Below are positions 25,981 through 34,442 of a DNA stretch of 56,496 nucleotides, piece by piece. The translations under genes and the position numbers were made by a program. Position 1 is the first letter of the stretch, and each line of letters starts with the position of its first letter. Below the pieces are notes generated by a model, which had not been told where the DNA came from, searched no databases, and saw nothing but the letters and a program-made list of their open reading frames with translations. The DNA is from Shewanella algidipiscicola (lineage in GTDB: Bacteria > Pseudomonadota > Gammaproteobacteria > Enterobacterales > Shewanellaceae), in contig NZ_QPQT01000022.1 of assembly GCF_003605125.1 (NCBI RefSeq), positions 1-56,496 on the forward strand. Direction: 5' to 3'.

Positions 25981-26193
25981 ATGAGTCACACCTATAAGAT
26001 CATCGAGCTTGTCGGATCTTCACCCATCAGCTCAGATGAAGCGATAAAGAATGCCATCGCCGAAGCGAGTCAGTCGTTACATCATTTACGTTGGTTTGAG
26101 GTGGTTGAGACCCGTGGCCATTTAGAGGAGGGGCTCATTGCCCATTGGCAAGTCACGGTTAAGGTTGGTTTTACCTTAGATACTGACAGATAA
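25981..26193 (+). CDS. Dodecin, flavin-binding protein
   Basis: A 70-residue protein matching the dodecin family, small proteins that form hollow dodecamers and store or buffer flavins. The key pieces are present: YKIIELVGSSP at the start, LRWFEVVETRGH with the stacking tryptophan (about residue 38), and AHWQVTVKVGF with the glutamine (about residue 57) that contacts the isoalloxazine ring. GGGAG precedes the ATG. It is divergent from an FMN-binding glutamate-synthase-like gene, a fitting neighbour for a flavin buffer, though co-regulation is inference. Confidence 0.95.
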   Translation: MSHTYKIIELVGSSPISSDEAIKNAIAEASQSLHHLRWFEVVETRGHLEEGLIAHWQVTVKVGFTLDTDR

Positions 26194-26238
26194 CGGAAGC
26201 AGACGATAGGTGGTTTACGCCACGGCTCATATTAAGGC

Positions 26239-27465
26239 TTACGCATCTCTTGGTAAGCCTTTTTCAATGGTGCGGATCACTCGCTGGGTCTTACGGTTAG
26301 GGTGCTGCGCGGCGACCGTTTGTACCGCTAATGTACAGGCTTTATCGGCTGGTGGGTTGGCTTTTGTCTGCTGCTGTATTAATGCCCAGTCAATATGTTC
26401 TATTACCATCTCATCGACCTCATCGCTTATACGTCGGTGTCGCAGCGCGGCGATAATGTCATCCGAGTGCGGCGCATTGCCCAGCGCCACGGCAATGTTA
26501 CGAAGCCAGCGCTTATGGCCAATACGGCGAATGGCACTGCCTTCGGTGTAACGTAAAAACTCGGCTTCACTCCAAGCAAACAGTGTGAGCAATTGCGGGT
26601 GTTTAAGTGGGTCGCGAGTGTGAAAGTCACTCTCTTGGGTCAATGGTGCCTGCGCATTGACGGGGCACACCAGTTGGCAGTCGTCACAGCCGTAGATACG
26701 GTTGCCGATCAGCGGCCGAAATTCGATTGGGATCGCGCCCTGCAGTTCGATGGTCAGGTAAGAGATGCAACGCCCGCCATCGACGACATAGGGTTCAACG
26801 ATGGCGTTGGTGGGGCACGATTTGATGCAGGCGACGCAGGTTTGGCAATCGGCCTGAATAGGCAGATCTATCGGCAGCGGCAGATCGATAAGCAGCTCGC
26901 CTAAGAAGAACCAGCTACCGGCCTGATGATTGAGCAACAAGCTGTGTTTACCCGTCCAGCCAATGCCAGCTTTCTCGGCTAATGGTCGCTCAAGAATTGG
27001 GGCTGAATCGACAAAAGGCCGAAAGTTGGGTTTTTCCATGCCTAAACTGGTTAATTCTGCCTCAATCTGTTGACCCAATTTTTTGAGCCGATTACGGATC
27101 ATCTTATGGTAATCACGCCCGCCGGCATAGCGAGAAATATAGGCCATATTCGGGTCGCGTAAATGGGTAGCAAAGCCAGCTTCTGGTGGCAAATAATCCA
27201 TTCTCGCCGAGATAACCCTTAAGGTGCCGGGGTGGAGTTCTTGCGGGCGGGCTCGCATCATCCCGTGGGCCTGCATGTAGTGCATCTGTGCGTGATACCC
27301 CTTGTCGAGCCAGGCTTGTAGCTTGGGCTCTTCTTGGGTTAAGTCGGTGTCGGTAATGCCTATTTGTGCAAATCCGAGCGCTTTGCCCCACTGCTTTATC
27401 TTGATGGCAAGTTGTTGCAGTTGGCTGCTATTGAGTTGAGATAGCGCTGTTGGCTGTGTTTGCAT
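26239..27465 (-). CDS. queG: Epoxyqueuosine reductase QueG
   Basis: A 408-residue cobalamin and iron-sulfur enzyme that reduces epoxyqueuosine to queuosine, the last step in making this tRNA wobble base. Two [4Fe-4S] motifs are visible, CQTCVACIKSCP and CDDCQLVCP with a nearby upstream Cys; the region after them contains a HEAT-like tail. I start it at the ATG 27465 (MQTQPTA). The frame is open for 51 further codons, but that extension translates a GTATCA-rich repeat into Ile-Leu runs and is not credible. The enzyme needs B12, which links it to the corrinoid receptor upstream. The gene is not followed by the usual tsaE or amiB neighbours. Confidence 0.95.
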   Translation of the reverse strand: MQTQPTALSQLNSSQLQQLAIKIKQWGKALGFAQIGITDTDLTQEEPKLQAWLDKGYHAQMHYMQAHGMMRARPQELHPGTLRVISARMDYLPPEAGFATHLRDPNMAYISRYAGGRDYHKMIRNRLKKLGQQIEAELTSLGMEKPNFRPFVDSAPILERPLAEKAGIGWTGKHSLLLNHQAGSWFFLGELLIDLPLPIDLPIQADCQTCVACIKSCPTNAIVEPYVVDGGRCISYLTIELQGAIPIEFRPLIGNRIYGCDDCQLVCPVNAQAPLTQESDFHTRDPLKHPQLLTLFAWSEAEFLRYTEGSAIRRIGHKRWLRNIAVALGNAPHSDDIIAALRHRRISDEVDEMVIEHIDWALIQQQTKANPPADKACTLAVQTVAAQHPNRKTQRVIRTIEKGLPRDA

Positions 27466-27636
27466 GGTAATGGTATCGACATAGTGATGATGGCTAACCG
27501 CCACATAATACCAGTTAAGCCGCAGTGGCAACACCTTGAGTGACTCATAAGCTTCATCAGCAATTAGTATCAGTATCAGAATTAGTATCAGCAGTAGCGT
27601 GAGGTCGTAGCGTAGCACTGGGCGTACAGACTCGTT

Positions 27637-27706
27637 ACAAATGACTAATTATAAATGACTAAGTACAAACGACTGGGTACAAATCATTGGGCGCAAATGA
27701 CTGAGT
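27637..27706. repeat. Five degenerate 14-base tandem repeats
   Basis: Units at 27637, 27651, 27665, 27679 and 27693 share the form ACAAATGACTNNGT (for example ACAAATGACTAATT, ATAAATGACTAAGT, ACAAACGACTGGGT). They lie between queG and the PAP2 gene. A second short repeat (GTATCA units near 27566-27590) lies beside them. Confidence 0.85.
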
Positions 27707-27850
27707 GCAGCTTAGTGGGGGACCGATTGGGGGCGTCGATGAAGCGTGGCAGGCAACTCATATGGGGTTTATGGCACTCAGTTTTGCTTTTCGTCTACGT
27801 GACAGGTATAAAGTCAGCCTTTTCCCGATATCTATATTAAGCGAGTTATA

Positions 27851-28375
27851 GTGAAACGATTATGCGCAAGTATTGTCATGCTGCTGAGTTCATCTTACTG
27901 CAGCGCATCTAGCCTTGAACAGTCGGGGGATGTATTGCATCTGCTGTTACCTGCGGTCACGTTGGGGGCCTCTATTGCCGTTGAAGATGATTATCAGGGC
28001 AGTTGGCAGCTGATCAAAAGCGGCGTGGTCTCACGGGTGGCGGTCGAAGGCTTAAAGTATGCTATCGATAAACAGCGTCCAGATGGATCGGGCGATGACT
28101 CTTTTCCCTCTGGACACACCGCCGATACCTTTGCCGCGGCTACTTTTGTGCAGCAACGCTATGGTTGGCAGTGGGCGATCCCGGCTTATGTGGCTGCTGG
28201 TTATGTGGGTTATACCCGGGTGGCGAGTGATAACCACTATCTTGAAGATGTGTTAGCGGGCGCAGCGATTGGCATAGTGTCGGGACTCTATTTTACCGAT
28301 CCCTATAAAGGTATCACCATCAGCCCGATTGCCGGTAAAGATAACTATGGTATCTATATCAGTGGGACATTTTAA
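27851..28375 (+). CDS. PAP2-family phosphatase, exported
   Basis: A 174-residue type-2 phosphatidic acid phosphatase domain protein. The three catalytic motifs are present: KYAIDKQRPDGSG, SFPSGHT, and RVASDNHYLEDVLAG (with the histidine of motif 3). The N-terminal MKRLCASIVMLLSSSYCSAS is a signal peptide, so the protein is probably periplasmic or loosely membrane-bound and should remove phosphate from a lipid or other phosphomonoester. The start is GTG 27851; the ribosome site is weak. The family ranges from undecaprenyl-pyrophosphate phosphatase to acid phosphatase, and I cannot choose between them. Confidence 0.9.
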   Translation: MKRLCASIVMLLSSSYCSASSLEQSGDVLHLLLPAVTLGASIAVEDDYQGSWQLIKSGVVSRVAVEGLKYAIDKQRPDGSGDDSFPSGHTADTFAAATFVQQRYGWQWAIPAYVAAGYVGYTRVASDNHYLEDVLAGAAIGIVSGLYFTDPYKGITISPIAGKDNYGIYISGTF

Positions 28376-28394
28376 TTAAAGGGTTTACAAACAT

Positions 28395-28832
28395 ATGAAT
28401 TATCAGAGCCAAGCCTATCAACAGCGGGCACAACAGGTGGCGTTAAACGTCTGCAATAGCGTTATCCCTATGGATAAGGTGCCGGCTAATTTGATGGAAG
28501 CTTATGCCAATCTTTGTCAGGAATTGATTGAAGATAAAGACCAAAAATTTGCAGCCGTGTGGGATGCCCTACCAGCCAGTGCCAGTGCATTATTGCCGCA
28601 AGCCGATTTTCATGGTTTTTATATCGCTAACGCTTGGTTGCAACTGAGTCGTGTGGCGCAAGATATTGCCGAGCTGGCCGACAGTGATGAGGCCATTGAT
28701 GAAAAAGAGTACAACAATATTTTTGCGCGTTTATCGGATGCGTCATTAAAAGAAAGTGCTAAAAAGCTTAAAAAAGCGCGTACCGACAGAGCCTTACTCA
28801 ACAGCATCAAGAGTGTGATTGGCGGCGAGTGA
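28395..28832 (+). CDS. Conserved hypothetical protein
   Basis: A 145-residue protein that I do not recognise. It has no signal peptide, membrane segment or known motif. It appears mainly helical, with a charged C-terminal half rich in Lys, Glu and Asp. It starts 19 bases after the PAP2 gene stop, so the two are probably co-transcribed, and ends before a strong terminator. Codon use is like that of its neighbours. Probably a real cytoplasmic protein of unknown function. Confidence 0.75.
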   Translation: MNYQSQAYQQRAQQVALNVCNSVIPMDKVPANLMEAYANLCQELIEDKDQKFAAVWDALPASASALLPQADFHGFYIANAWLQLSRVAQDIAELADSDEAIDEKEYNNIFARLSDASLKESAKKLKKARTDRALLNSIKSVIGGE

Positions 28833-28882
28833 TAAGGTGTCGCCATGACGATGCGACATGTGAGTGCCACCAAGAGATAATG

Positions 28883-28922
28883 AACGCCCATCATTAACGC
28901 GGTTAATGATGGGCGTTTTTTT
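28883..28922 (+). terminator. Strong terminator after the PAP2 pair
   Basis: AACGCCCATCATTAAC (28883-28898) and GTTAATGATGGGCGTT (28902-28917) form a perfect 16-base stem with a three-base loop, followed by TTTTT. Confidence 0.95.
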
Positions 28923-28938
28923 AGGGCGGGATAAGCGG

Positions 28939-29628
28939 TTAAACCGAGGCGATTTCGGCGGCGGTTAAGTAGCGCCACTCGCCAGGTGCGAGCGCCTCGT
29001 CCAGTTCGATATGGCCGACACATTCGCGGTGTAAGCCGACAACTTTATTGCCTACAGCGGCAAACATGCGTTTGACTTGATGATACTTACCTTCGGTGAT
29101 TGTTAGTCGCACCTGTTGCGGGTCAATAATCTCTAAGGTGGCAGGCTTAGTTAGACCATCTTCATTTCTCAGTGCTATGCCTTGGGCAAACTCGGCAATG
29201 AGCGCTTCACCAATTGGATCGGCCAGCTGCACTAGATAGCGCTTACCGCACTCCTTTTTCGGTGAGGTGATTTTATGTGACCATTGGCCATCGCTGGTGA
29301 TCAGTACTAGCCCTGTGGTATCGACATCTAAGCGACCAGCAATGTGCAGCTCTTCCGGTTTGGCGACATCGATAAGGCTCAGCACCGATGGGTACTCTTC
29401 ATCTATGGTTGAGCAGATGGTGTTGACTGGTTTGTTGAGCATGATAAAGCGAGGACCAACCACTGAGATGACTTCACCATTAAGGCAAATTTGATGGTGT
29501 GGAGTCACTTTAAAACCGGCGTCTTTGACTATGGTGCCATCGCAGGTCACATCGCCTCGATGCAGGGCTTTTTTGGCCAGTGAACGGGTTAAAGAGGTGG
29601 ACTCGCAGATAAATTTGTCTAAACGCAC
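28939..29628 (-). CDS. rsuA: 16S rRNA pseudouridine-516 synthase RsuA
   Basis: A 229-residue pseudouridine synthase that closely follows E. coli RsuA (231 residues) throughout. It has an N-terminal S4 RNA-binding domain (MRLDKFI..., about 1-60), the catalytic motif GRLDVDTTGLVLIT with the nucleophile aspartate (about 102), and the family block YHQVKRMFAAVGN near the C-terminus. It should convert uridine 516 of 16S rRNA to pseudouridine. It is monocistronic and convergent with the preceding genes. RluF-type paralogues are the only close alternative. Confidence 0.95.
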   Translation of the reverse strand: MRLDKFICESTSLTRSLAKKALHRGDVTCDGTIVKDAGFKVTPHHQICLNGEVISVVGPRFIMLNKPVNTICSTIDEEYPSVLSLIDVAKPEELHIAGRLDVDTTGLVLITSDGQWSHKITSPKKECGKRYLVQLADPIGEALIAEFAQGIALRNEDGLTKPATLEIIDPQQVRLTITEGKYHQVKRMFAAVGNKVVGLHRECVGHIELDEALAPGEWRYLTAAEIASV

Positions 29629-29652
29629 AGGTTACTCGGCAATAAAATCATA

Positions 29653-29940
29653 ATGGCAGACATTATGAGGCTAGCGTCGCCAAAGGGAAAGGGGGAGCGT
29701 AGTAATTCGCATGCCACCGCCAGACACCCATTGGATGCCGAGCGCCGCTTGCAGGGATGGGAAACCGCAAAGGCGCTCTATATTGGTGAGCGGGTGTGGA
29801 TTGGTGGTGGGGCGATTATTCTCCCTGGGGTGACGATTGCCAATGAGGCGGTGATTGCCGCTGGGGCTGTGGTGAGCAAAGATGTGGCGGCTTAAACCCT
29901 TGTCGCCGGCAATCCAGCAAGAGAGATTAAACCGCTTTAA
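29653..29940 (+). pseudogene. Remnant of a maltose/galactoside-type O-acetyltransferase
   Basis: Only the C-terminal part of a hexapeptide-repeat acetyltransferase (Maa/LacA family) remains. The frame reads HPLDAERR, then ALYIGERVWIGGGA, LPGVTIANEAVI and AAGAVVSKDV, the left-handed beta-helix motif. It stops at TAA 29893-29895, but the same frame continues as TLVAGNPAREIKPL to a second stop at 29938-29940, where the intact family ends. Thus one in-frame stop interrupts the conserved end, and everything before the HPLD block (roughly 110 residues) is missing. The first 18 or so codons of the open frame are unrelated sequence. Confidence 0.85.
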
Positions 29941-30186
29941 CGGCAGTGTTATGGGTTAAATGGCACCTGTGATATGAAACCTTTAGTTACATATAAGTGG
30001 CGCAATGGCGACGCTAGATCGGGAGATTAACTTGTTTACTTTAGCCCAAACAATTTAACATGTGTGGCTTGTGGTAGACGATTTATTTGAGCTAGTGAGT
30101 AATACAGCGGGCCTCTAGCGTGATAGTCACAATGATGCACATAGCGACAAAACAATAATTCAATCAGCATAGACCAAGGAATTCAG

Positions 30187-32271
30187 ATGAAGAAAGTGCT
30201 CGTAGGCGGACTTTGCGCCTCATTAATCGTGGGCCTTAGCGCCTGCAATAGCGATAACGTCGAAGTTAGTGCGCCAGAGACGGCCAAAACAGAAGCCGCA
30301 GTTGCCGTAGAACAAGCGCTGACGTCGGGTATCGACTTTGCTAACTTTGACAAATCGGTTCGTCCGCAAGATGACTTTTACTCATATGTAAATGGTACCT
30401 GGATTAATAACACCGAGATCCCAAGCGATCGAACCAGCACGGGTGCCTTTTATGATTTACGTGAAAAGTCTCGTGATGACGTTAAAGCCATTATTGAAGA
30501 AGTGGCAGCCACACCTAACCTTACCGCGGGCAGTGACGAGCAAAAAGTGGCCGATCTGTATCGCTCATTCATGGACACCGACACCTTAAACGCATTAGGG
30601 ATAAAGCCTATTCAGGCTGAACTAGATAAGATTGCCGCACTGCAAAATAAAGATGAATTAGTCGAGTATTTTGCCCATAGCCAAGTGATTGGCGGCGGCA
30701 CCCCCCTAGCGTTTTATATCAACATCGACGCCAAAGATTCTAGCCGTTATGCCACCCATATTTGGCAGTATGGCTTAAGCTTGCCTGAAAAAGATTACTA
30801 TTTTAACGAGGCAGAGCGCTTCGTTAAAATTCGTCAAGCGTTTGTCGAACACATTGAAAAAATGTTCACGTTGGCAGGCTTACCTAATCCAAAAGCCAGT
30901 GCAGAGCAGGTGTTAGCGCTTGAGACCGCTATCGCTAGCCGTCATTGGGATGTGGTCGAAACGCGTGATAGCACTAAGACCTATAATTTGTATCAAGTGG
31001 CTGAGCTCGCTACCTTAGCACCAGACATCAACTGGGACGGTTACCTTAAAACCTTAGGTGCCGACCAGCAAGCAGACATTATCATTAACCAACCTAGCTT
31101 CATTGAAGGCTTCAATGAGGTGCTTAAGGCTAATGATTTAGCCACATGGCAGACCTACATGACTTGGCAGACATTAACCCATTTTGCCGGGAATTTAAGC
31201 TTAGATCTCGATAAAGAAAATTTTGAGTTTTTTGCTAAGACACTTAATGGCCAAGCGGAACAAGAGCCTCGTTGGAAGCGTGGCGTAGGCGCGGTGAATT
31301 CAGTCTTAGGTGAAGTTGTCGGCAAGGTGTATGTTAAGCGTCACTTTACTCCTGAAGCTAAAGAGCGCATGCAAGGTTTGGTTGAAAATTTACGCGGCGC
31401 CTACGGCGAAAGCATCGAAAACTTAAGCTGGATGAGTCCAGATACCAAAGTGGCGGCTAAAGATAAGCTGGCTAAATTTGACCCTAAAATCGGTTATCCC
31501 GATCGCTGGGAAGATTACACTAAGCTGACCATTAAAAGTGATGACTTAGTGGGTAACGCCATGCGAGCAAATATCTTAAGTCATGATAAAGAACTGGAAA
31601 AACTCGGCTCAGCGATTCGTAAGTGGGAGTGGCACATGACGCCGCAAACCGTTAATGCTTACTACAACCCAACGATGAATGAAATCGTCTTCCCTGCGGC
31701 TATCTTACAACCGCCATTTTTTAACATGGCAGCCGATGATGCGGTTAACTATGGTGGCATTGGCGCCGTAATTGGCCATGAAATGGGCCATGGCTTCGAT
31801 GACCAAGGGGCTAAGTTTGATGGTGAAGGCAACATGCGTGATTGGTGGACAGAGCAAGACTTAAAAGAGTTTGCCGCGCGCGGTAAAGCCCTAGTCGAGC
31901 AATACAATAACTATGCGGTGTTTGATGATCTCAAGGTTAATGGCGAGTTGACACTGGGTGAGAACATTGGCGATCTGTCGGGGGTGACCATCGCCTATAA
32001 GGCTTACAAGATGTCACTCGATGGCAAAGAAGCGCCAGTTATTGACGGCTTGAGCGGTGATGAACGCTTCTTTATCGGCTTTAGCCAAATTTGGCGCGCT
32101 AAGATGAAAGAGGAAGCGATGCGTAATCGAGTGGCAACCGATCCCCATTCACCCGCTAAATTCCGTGCGATAGGAGCATTGTCAAATATGCCCGAGTTTT
32201 ACACCACCTTTAACGTTAAAGAGGGCGATGCTATGTATATCGCGCCTGAAAAACAGGTGAAAATTTGGTAA
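30187..32271 (+). CDS. pepO: M13-family metallopeptidase, lipoprotein
   Basis: A 694-residue zinc endopeptidase of the neprilysin/PepO (M13) family. The N-terminus is a lipoprotein signal (MKKVLVGG... with lipobox LSAC, Cys20), so it should be anchored to an envelope membrane and face the periplasm or outside. The M13 N domain (about 50-440) is followed by the catalytic part with NAYYNPTMNEIVFPA, HEMGH (about 530-534), and ENIGDLSG, which supplies the third zinc ligand. The length is normal. CAAGGAATTC precedes the ATG. Monocistronic, with a clear terminator. It likely degrades small peptides. Confidence 0.95.
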   Translation: MKKVLVGGLCASLIVGLSACNSDNVEVSAPETAKTEAAVAVEQALTSGIDFANFDKSVRPQDDFYSYVNGTWINNTEIPSDRTSTGAFYDLREKSRDDVKAIIEEVAATPNLTAGSDEQKVADLYRSFMDTDTLNALGIKPIQAELDKIAALQNKDELVEYFAHSQVIGGGTPLAFYINIDAKDSSRYATHIWQYGLSLPEKDYYFNEAERFVKIRQAFVEHIEKMFTLAGLPNPKASAEQVLALETAIASRHWDVVETRDSTKTYNLYQVAELATLAPDINWDGYLKTLGADQQADIIINQPSFIEGFNEVLKANDLATWQTYMTWQTLTHFAGNLSLDLDKENFEFFAKTLNGQAEQEPRWKRGVGAVNSVLGEVVGKVYVKRHFTPEAKERMQGLVENLRGAYGESIENLSWMSPDTKVAAKDKLAKFDPKIGYPDRWEDYTKLTIKSDDLVGNAMRANILSHDKELEKLGSAIRKWEWHMTPQTVNAYYNPTMNEIVFPAAILQPPFFNMAADDAVNYGGIGAVIGHEMGHGFDDQGAKFDGEGNMRDWWTEQDLKEFAARGKALVEQYNNYAVFDDLKVNGELTLGENIGDLSGVTIAYKAYKMSLDGKEAPVIDGLSGDERFFIGFSQIWRAKMKEEAMRNRVATDPHSPAKFRAIGALSNMPEFYTTFNVKEGDAMYIAPEKQVKIW

Positions 32272-32352
32272 ATCTTTAAGGCAAGATTAAGCGTTATTCT
32301 ATCTGCCGTTATGCAGATAGGTTTCACGCTTTAAAGTTTGACTTTAATTAAT

Positions 32353-32381
32353 AAAAAGAGCGCATTACGCGCTCTTTTTTT
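32353..32381 (+). terminator. Terminator of the M13 peptidase gene
   Basis: GAGCGC and GCGCTC pair around ATTAC, flanked by AAAAA and a run of eight T. Confidence 0.9.
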
Positions 32382-32496
32382 GGTGGTGTTTTATTGTGCG
32401 TCAAGATGAATCAATATTCACTTTGTATTCAGCAAGGGTTAAGCCATTGGAGGATAGATTAGAGGCTCAAGGTTAGGATTGTTACCGAGGATGGTT

Positions 32497-33282
32497 ATGA
32501 ATAGATTATTTCGCACCTTTATTATTTTCCTGTTATTGCTGTCGACCCGTAGCGGTTTAGCCGCCAGTTATGAACCCCAAGTAAATCTAAAAGATCCACG
32601 CAGCAACTTCATCTCACGCCAATCATTTCATCCTAACCTCGCCGGCCTTATCGCCATCCCTACCACATCATCGCAACCCATTCGACAAACCAGCAGTAAT
32701 CTAGAACAACTTTACGCCAAAGCCGAGGGGGCGCAGCAAGAGTTGCGAGACATACTCAAGAGCCTTGATGGGGCAGAGCATTACGAGCTGATGGTGCCGG
32801 CGGTTAAAAGTTATCAGCGTGCGGCGCAGAAGGTCGTCGTTAAGTTTAATGGTGATGCTAGTCAAATTACCGATTTAGCCCGTGCCAGTATTGTTGCCAG
32901 CGATATTCATCGCCTGATGCATGCGTTCGAAGCGTTGCAACACAAGGCGACGATTGTGCAAGTTAAAAACCGCTTTGCCACGCCTAAAGCATCGGGTTAT
33001 CGCGATCTTAATTTATTGGTACAGCTGCCACAAAGCGGCATGATTGCCGAGGTTCAGTTACACCTTAAAGCCATTGCTGAGATTAAAAGTGGTGAGGAGC
33101 ATCAGATTTATCAAGCAGTGCAAACGATTGAGGCCAACGCCAAACAGCAGCAACGTGCTCTGACCCAATTGGAACTGGCGAAAATCACTCAGTTACGTCA
33201 GCAGTCTCATAAGTGTTATCACAAGGCATGGTTGCACTATAAACGTATCGACAGTGCCCACCTCATTGCCCAAGCTGCGTAG
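32497..33282 (+). CDS. Exported protein with RelA/SpoT-like synthetase domain
   Basis: A 261-residue protein with a cleavable signal peptide (about 1-22, ending SGLA) followed by a RelA/SpoT nucleotide pyrophosphokinase-like domain (about 95-215). The catalytic pattern is recognisable: TDLARAS with Asp126 (metal-binding in Rel enzymes), VKNRFATPKASGYRDL with Tyr168 (guanine stacking), and AEVQLHL with Glu185 (catalytic metal ligand). The basic patch RAAQKVVVK matches the ATP-binding strand. I start at ATG 32497, because GAGG lies six bases upstream; an ATG at 32491 is possible. Rel enzymes normally act in the cytoplasm, so a secreted form is unusual. Role unknown; toxin or periplasmic nucleotide enzyme are guesses. 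Confidence 0.75.
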   Translation: MNRLFRTFIIFLLLLSTRSGLAASYEPQVNLKDPRSNFISRQSFHPNLAGLIAIPTTSSQPIRQTSSNLEQLYAKAEGAQQELRDILKSLDGAEHYELMVPAVKSYQRAAQKVVVKFNGDASQITDLARASIVASDIHRLMHAFEALQHKATIVQVKNRFATPKASGYRDLNLLVQLPQSGMIAEVQLHLKAIAEIKSGEEHQIYQAVQTIEANAKQQQRALTQLELAKITQLRQQSHKCYHKAWLHYKRIDSAHLIAQAA

Positions 33283-33450
33283 CTGGCAACGGCATATTGT
33301 TCTCAGCCGATGGCGTCGCGACGACAGATAATCCACCGCGATGTCATTGAGCTGAGTTTACCCATCAGCCCTCGGCCGAAATTGGCTTAACAAATCCCCG
33401 CCAAAGCGATTATACTTGCCGCCATTAGCCCCATAACTAGCGAATACACC

Positions 33451-33852
33451 ATGCATGATCTGATCGAACAGCTACAGGAATTAAGTGAAACCGTACCGGT
33501 TCCGCTAGAGTTACCCACCTTTGAACAGCTGGTGGAGGTGGAAGAGCAAATTTTGATCCCACTGCCTGCAGAGTTAAAAGAGTACCTCTTGTATGCCAGT
33601 GATGTGATCCACGGTACGCTAGAACCCGTGACCGCCAGCGATCCTTATGCACATACCTATTTGCCCGAGGTGACCTCGTACGCTTGGTCTATCGGCCTGC
33701 CTCGAGAGTACATCGCTATCTGTCAGATGGGCGATGACTTTTACTGTATCGACCAAGAGGGTCAAGTGATGTTGTGGCGTGATGGTGAGCTCGATGATGA
33801 GGGCTGGGAATCGTTTTGGCAGTGGGCCGAAGATGTGTGGATTCAAGCTTAG
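33451..33852 (+). CDS. SMI1/KNR4 (SUKH) family protein
   Basis: A 133-residue SUKH-superfamily protein, the fold of SMI1/KNR4/YobK proteins, many of which neutralise polymorphic toxins in bacteria. Visible family pieces are FEQLVEVEEQILIPLPAELKE at the N-terminus, with the usual Leu-Pro-x-x-Leu-x-x-Tyr/Phe helix, and DDFYCIDQEGQVMLW in the middle. It has no signal peptide. It lies 168 bases after the exported RelA/SpoT-like gene on the same strand. Such a pair recalls toxin and immunity genes, but stand-alone SUKH proteins are also common in core genomes, so this link is inference. Confidence 0.83.
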   Translation: MHDLIEQLQELSETVPVPLELPTFEQLVEVEEQILIPLPAELKEYLLYASDVIHGTLEPVTASDPYAHTYLPEVTSYAWSIGLPREYIAICQMGDDFYCIDQEGQVMLWRDGELDDEGWESFWQWAEDVWIQA

Positions 33853-33941
33853 CCGCTTAACCTTATCAGCGCTTTTTTACCTTAGCTGATATTTGCAAAA
33901 GCAAAACGATAAATGTTTACGCACCCAATTTGGAAATCAAT

Positions 33942-34442
33942 ATGTCGAAAAATGCAGAATTAAATGCGATTGAAATTACCTACCTTCGCCACTCTTTAGG
34001 TTTAAGCGCAGCGCAAGTGGCTGAACTATCAAAGTCGACCGAAGCACAAGTGTTGGCTTGGGAAGCGGGCGAGGCTGACGTATCAGGACTTGCAGCAAAA
34101 AAATTACTTGAGCTTGATGAAACCATCGAGATGCAAGTGCTTAACACTTGCGATGGTATTGAAGAATTATTTAAAAAAGAACCCAAGCGACATTTAAGCT
34201 TTGTGGTGTACCCAACGCAGGCGATTTATACCCAATACAACCCTGAGTTTTTGAGTGCGCTGCCATTAACTGAGCTGTATAACACCGCGGCATGGCGCAT
34301 CAAAAAAGAGTGCAAGTTGGTGCTAGAGGTCGATGTGACCCTAATCGCTCTGGATGTCGAAGCCTACAAAGCTTATCGCGAAAAAGAGGGGCTTAAAGAG
34401 AGCCGTGAAAACCGTGCTAAGTGGGCGGCCACCCAGCTTTAA
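33942..34442 (+). CDS. DUF4447-like protein with N-terminal helix-turn-helix
   Basis: A 166-residue protein. The first 50 residues form a helix-turn-helix of the Cro/XRE kind (LRHSLGLSAAQVAELSKSTE, then VLAWEAGEADVSG), and the rest is an alpha/beta domain of unknown function that I associate with DUF4447, known from Shewanella. I prefer ATG 33942 (MSKNAEL), with GGAAA seven bases upstream, over the in-frame TTG at 33930. No membrane or export signal. It follows the SUKH gene by 89 bases and ends before a good terminator, so the two may be co-transcribed. Confidence 0.82.
   Translation: MSKNAELNAIEITYLRHSLGLSAAQVAELSKSTEAQVLAWEAGEADVSGLAAKKLLELDETIEMQVLNTCDGIEELFKKEPKRHLSFVVYPTQAIYTQYNPEFLSALPLTELYNTAAWRIKKECKLVLEVDVTLIALDVEAYKAYREKEGLKESRENRAKWAATQL

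Noticed and set aside
27466..27618. Upstream extension of queG
   Set aside because: It encodes an Ile-Leu run from a short tandem repeat and does not fit the family N-terminus.
27655..27840. Plus-strand open frame of 61 codons before the PAP2 gene
   Set aside because: It begins inside the 14-base tandem repeats and resembles no protein.
32497..33852. Firm annotation of the RelA/SpoT-like and SUKH genes as a toxin-immunity pair
   Set aside because: They are 168 bases apart with no shared overlap, and SUKH proteins occur alone; kept only as a hypothesis in the findings.
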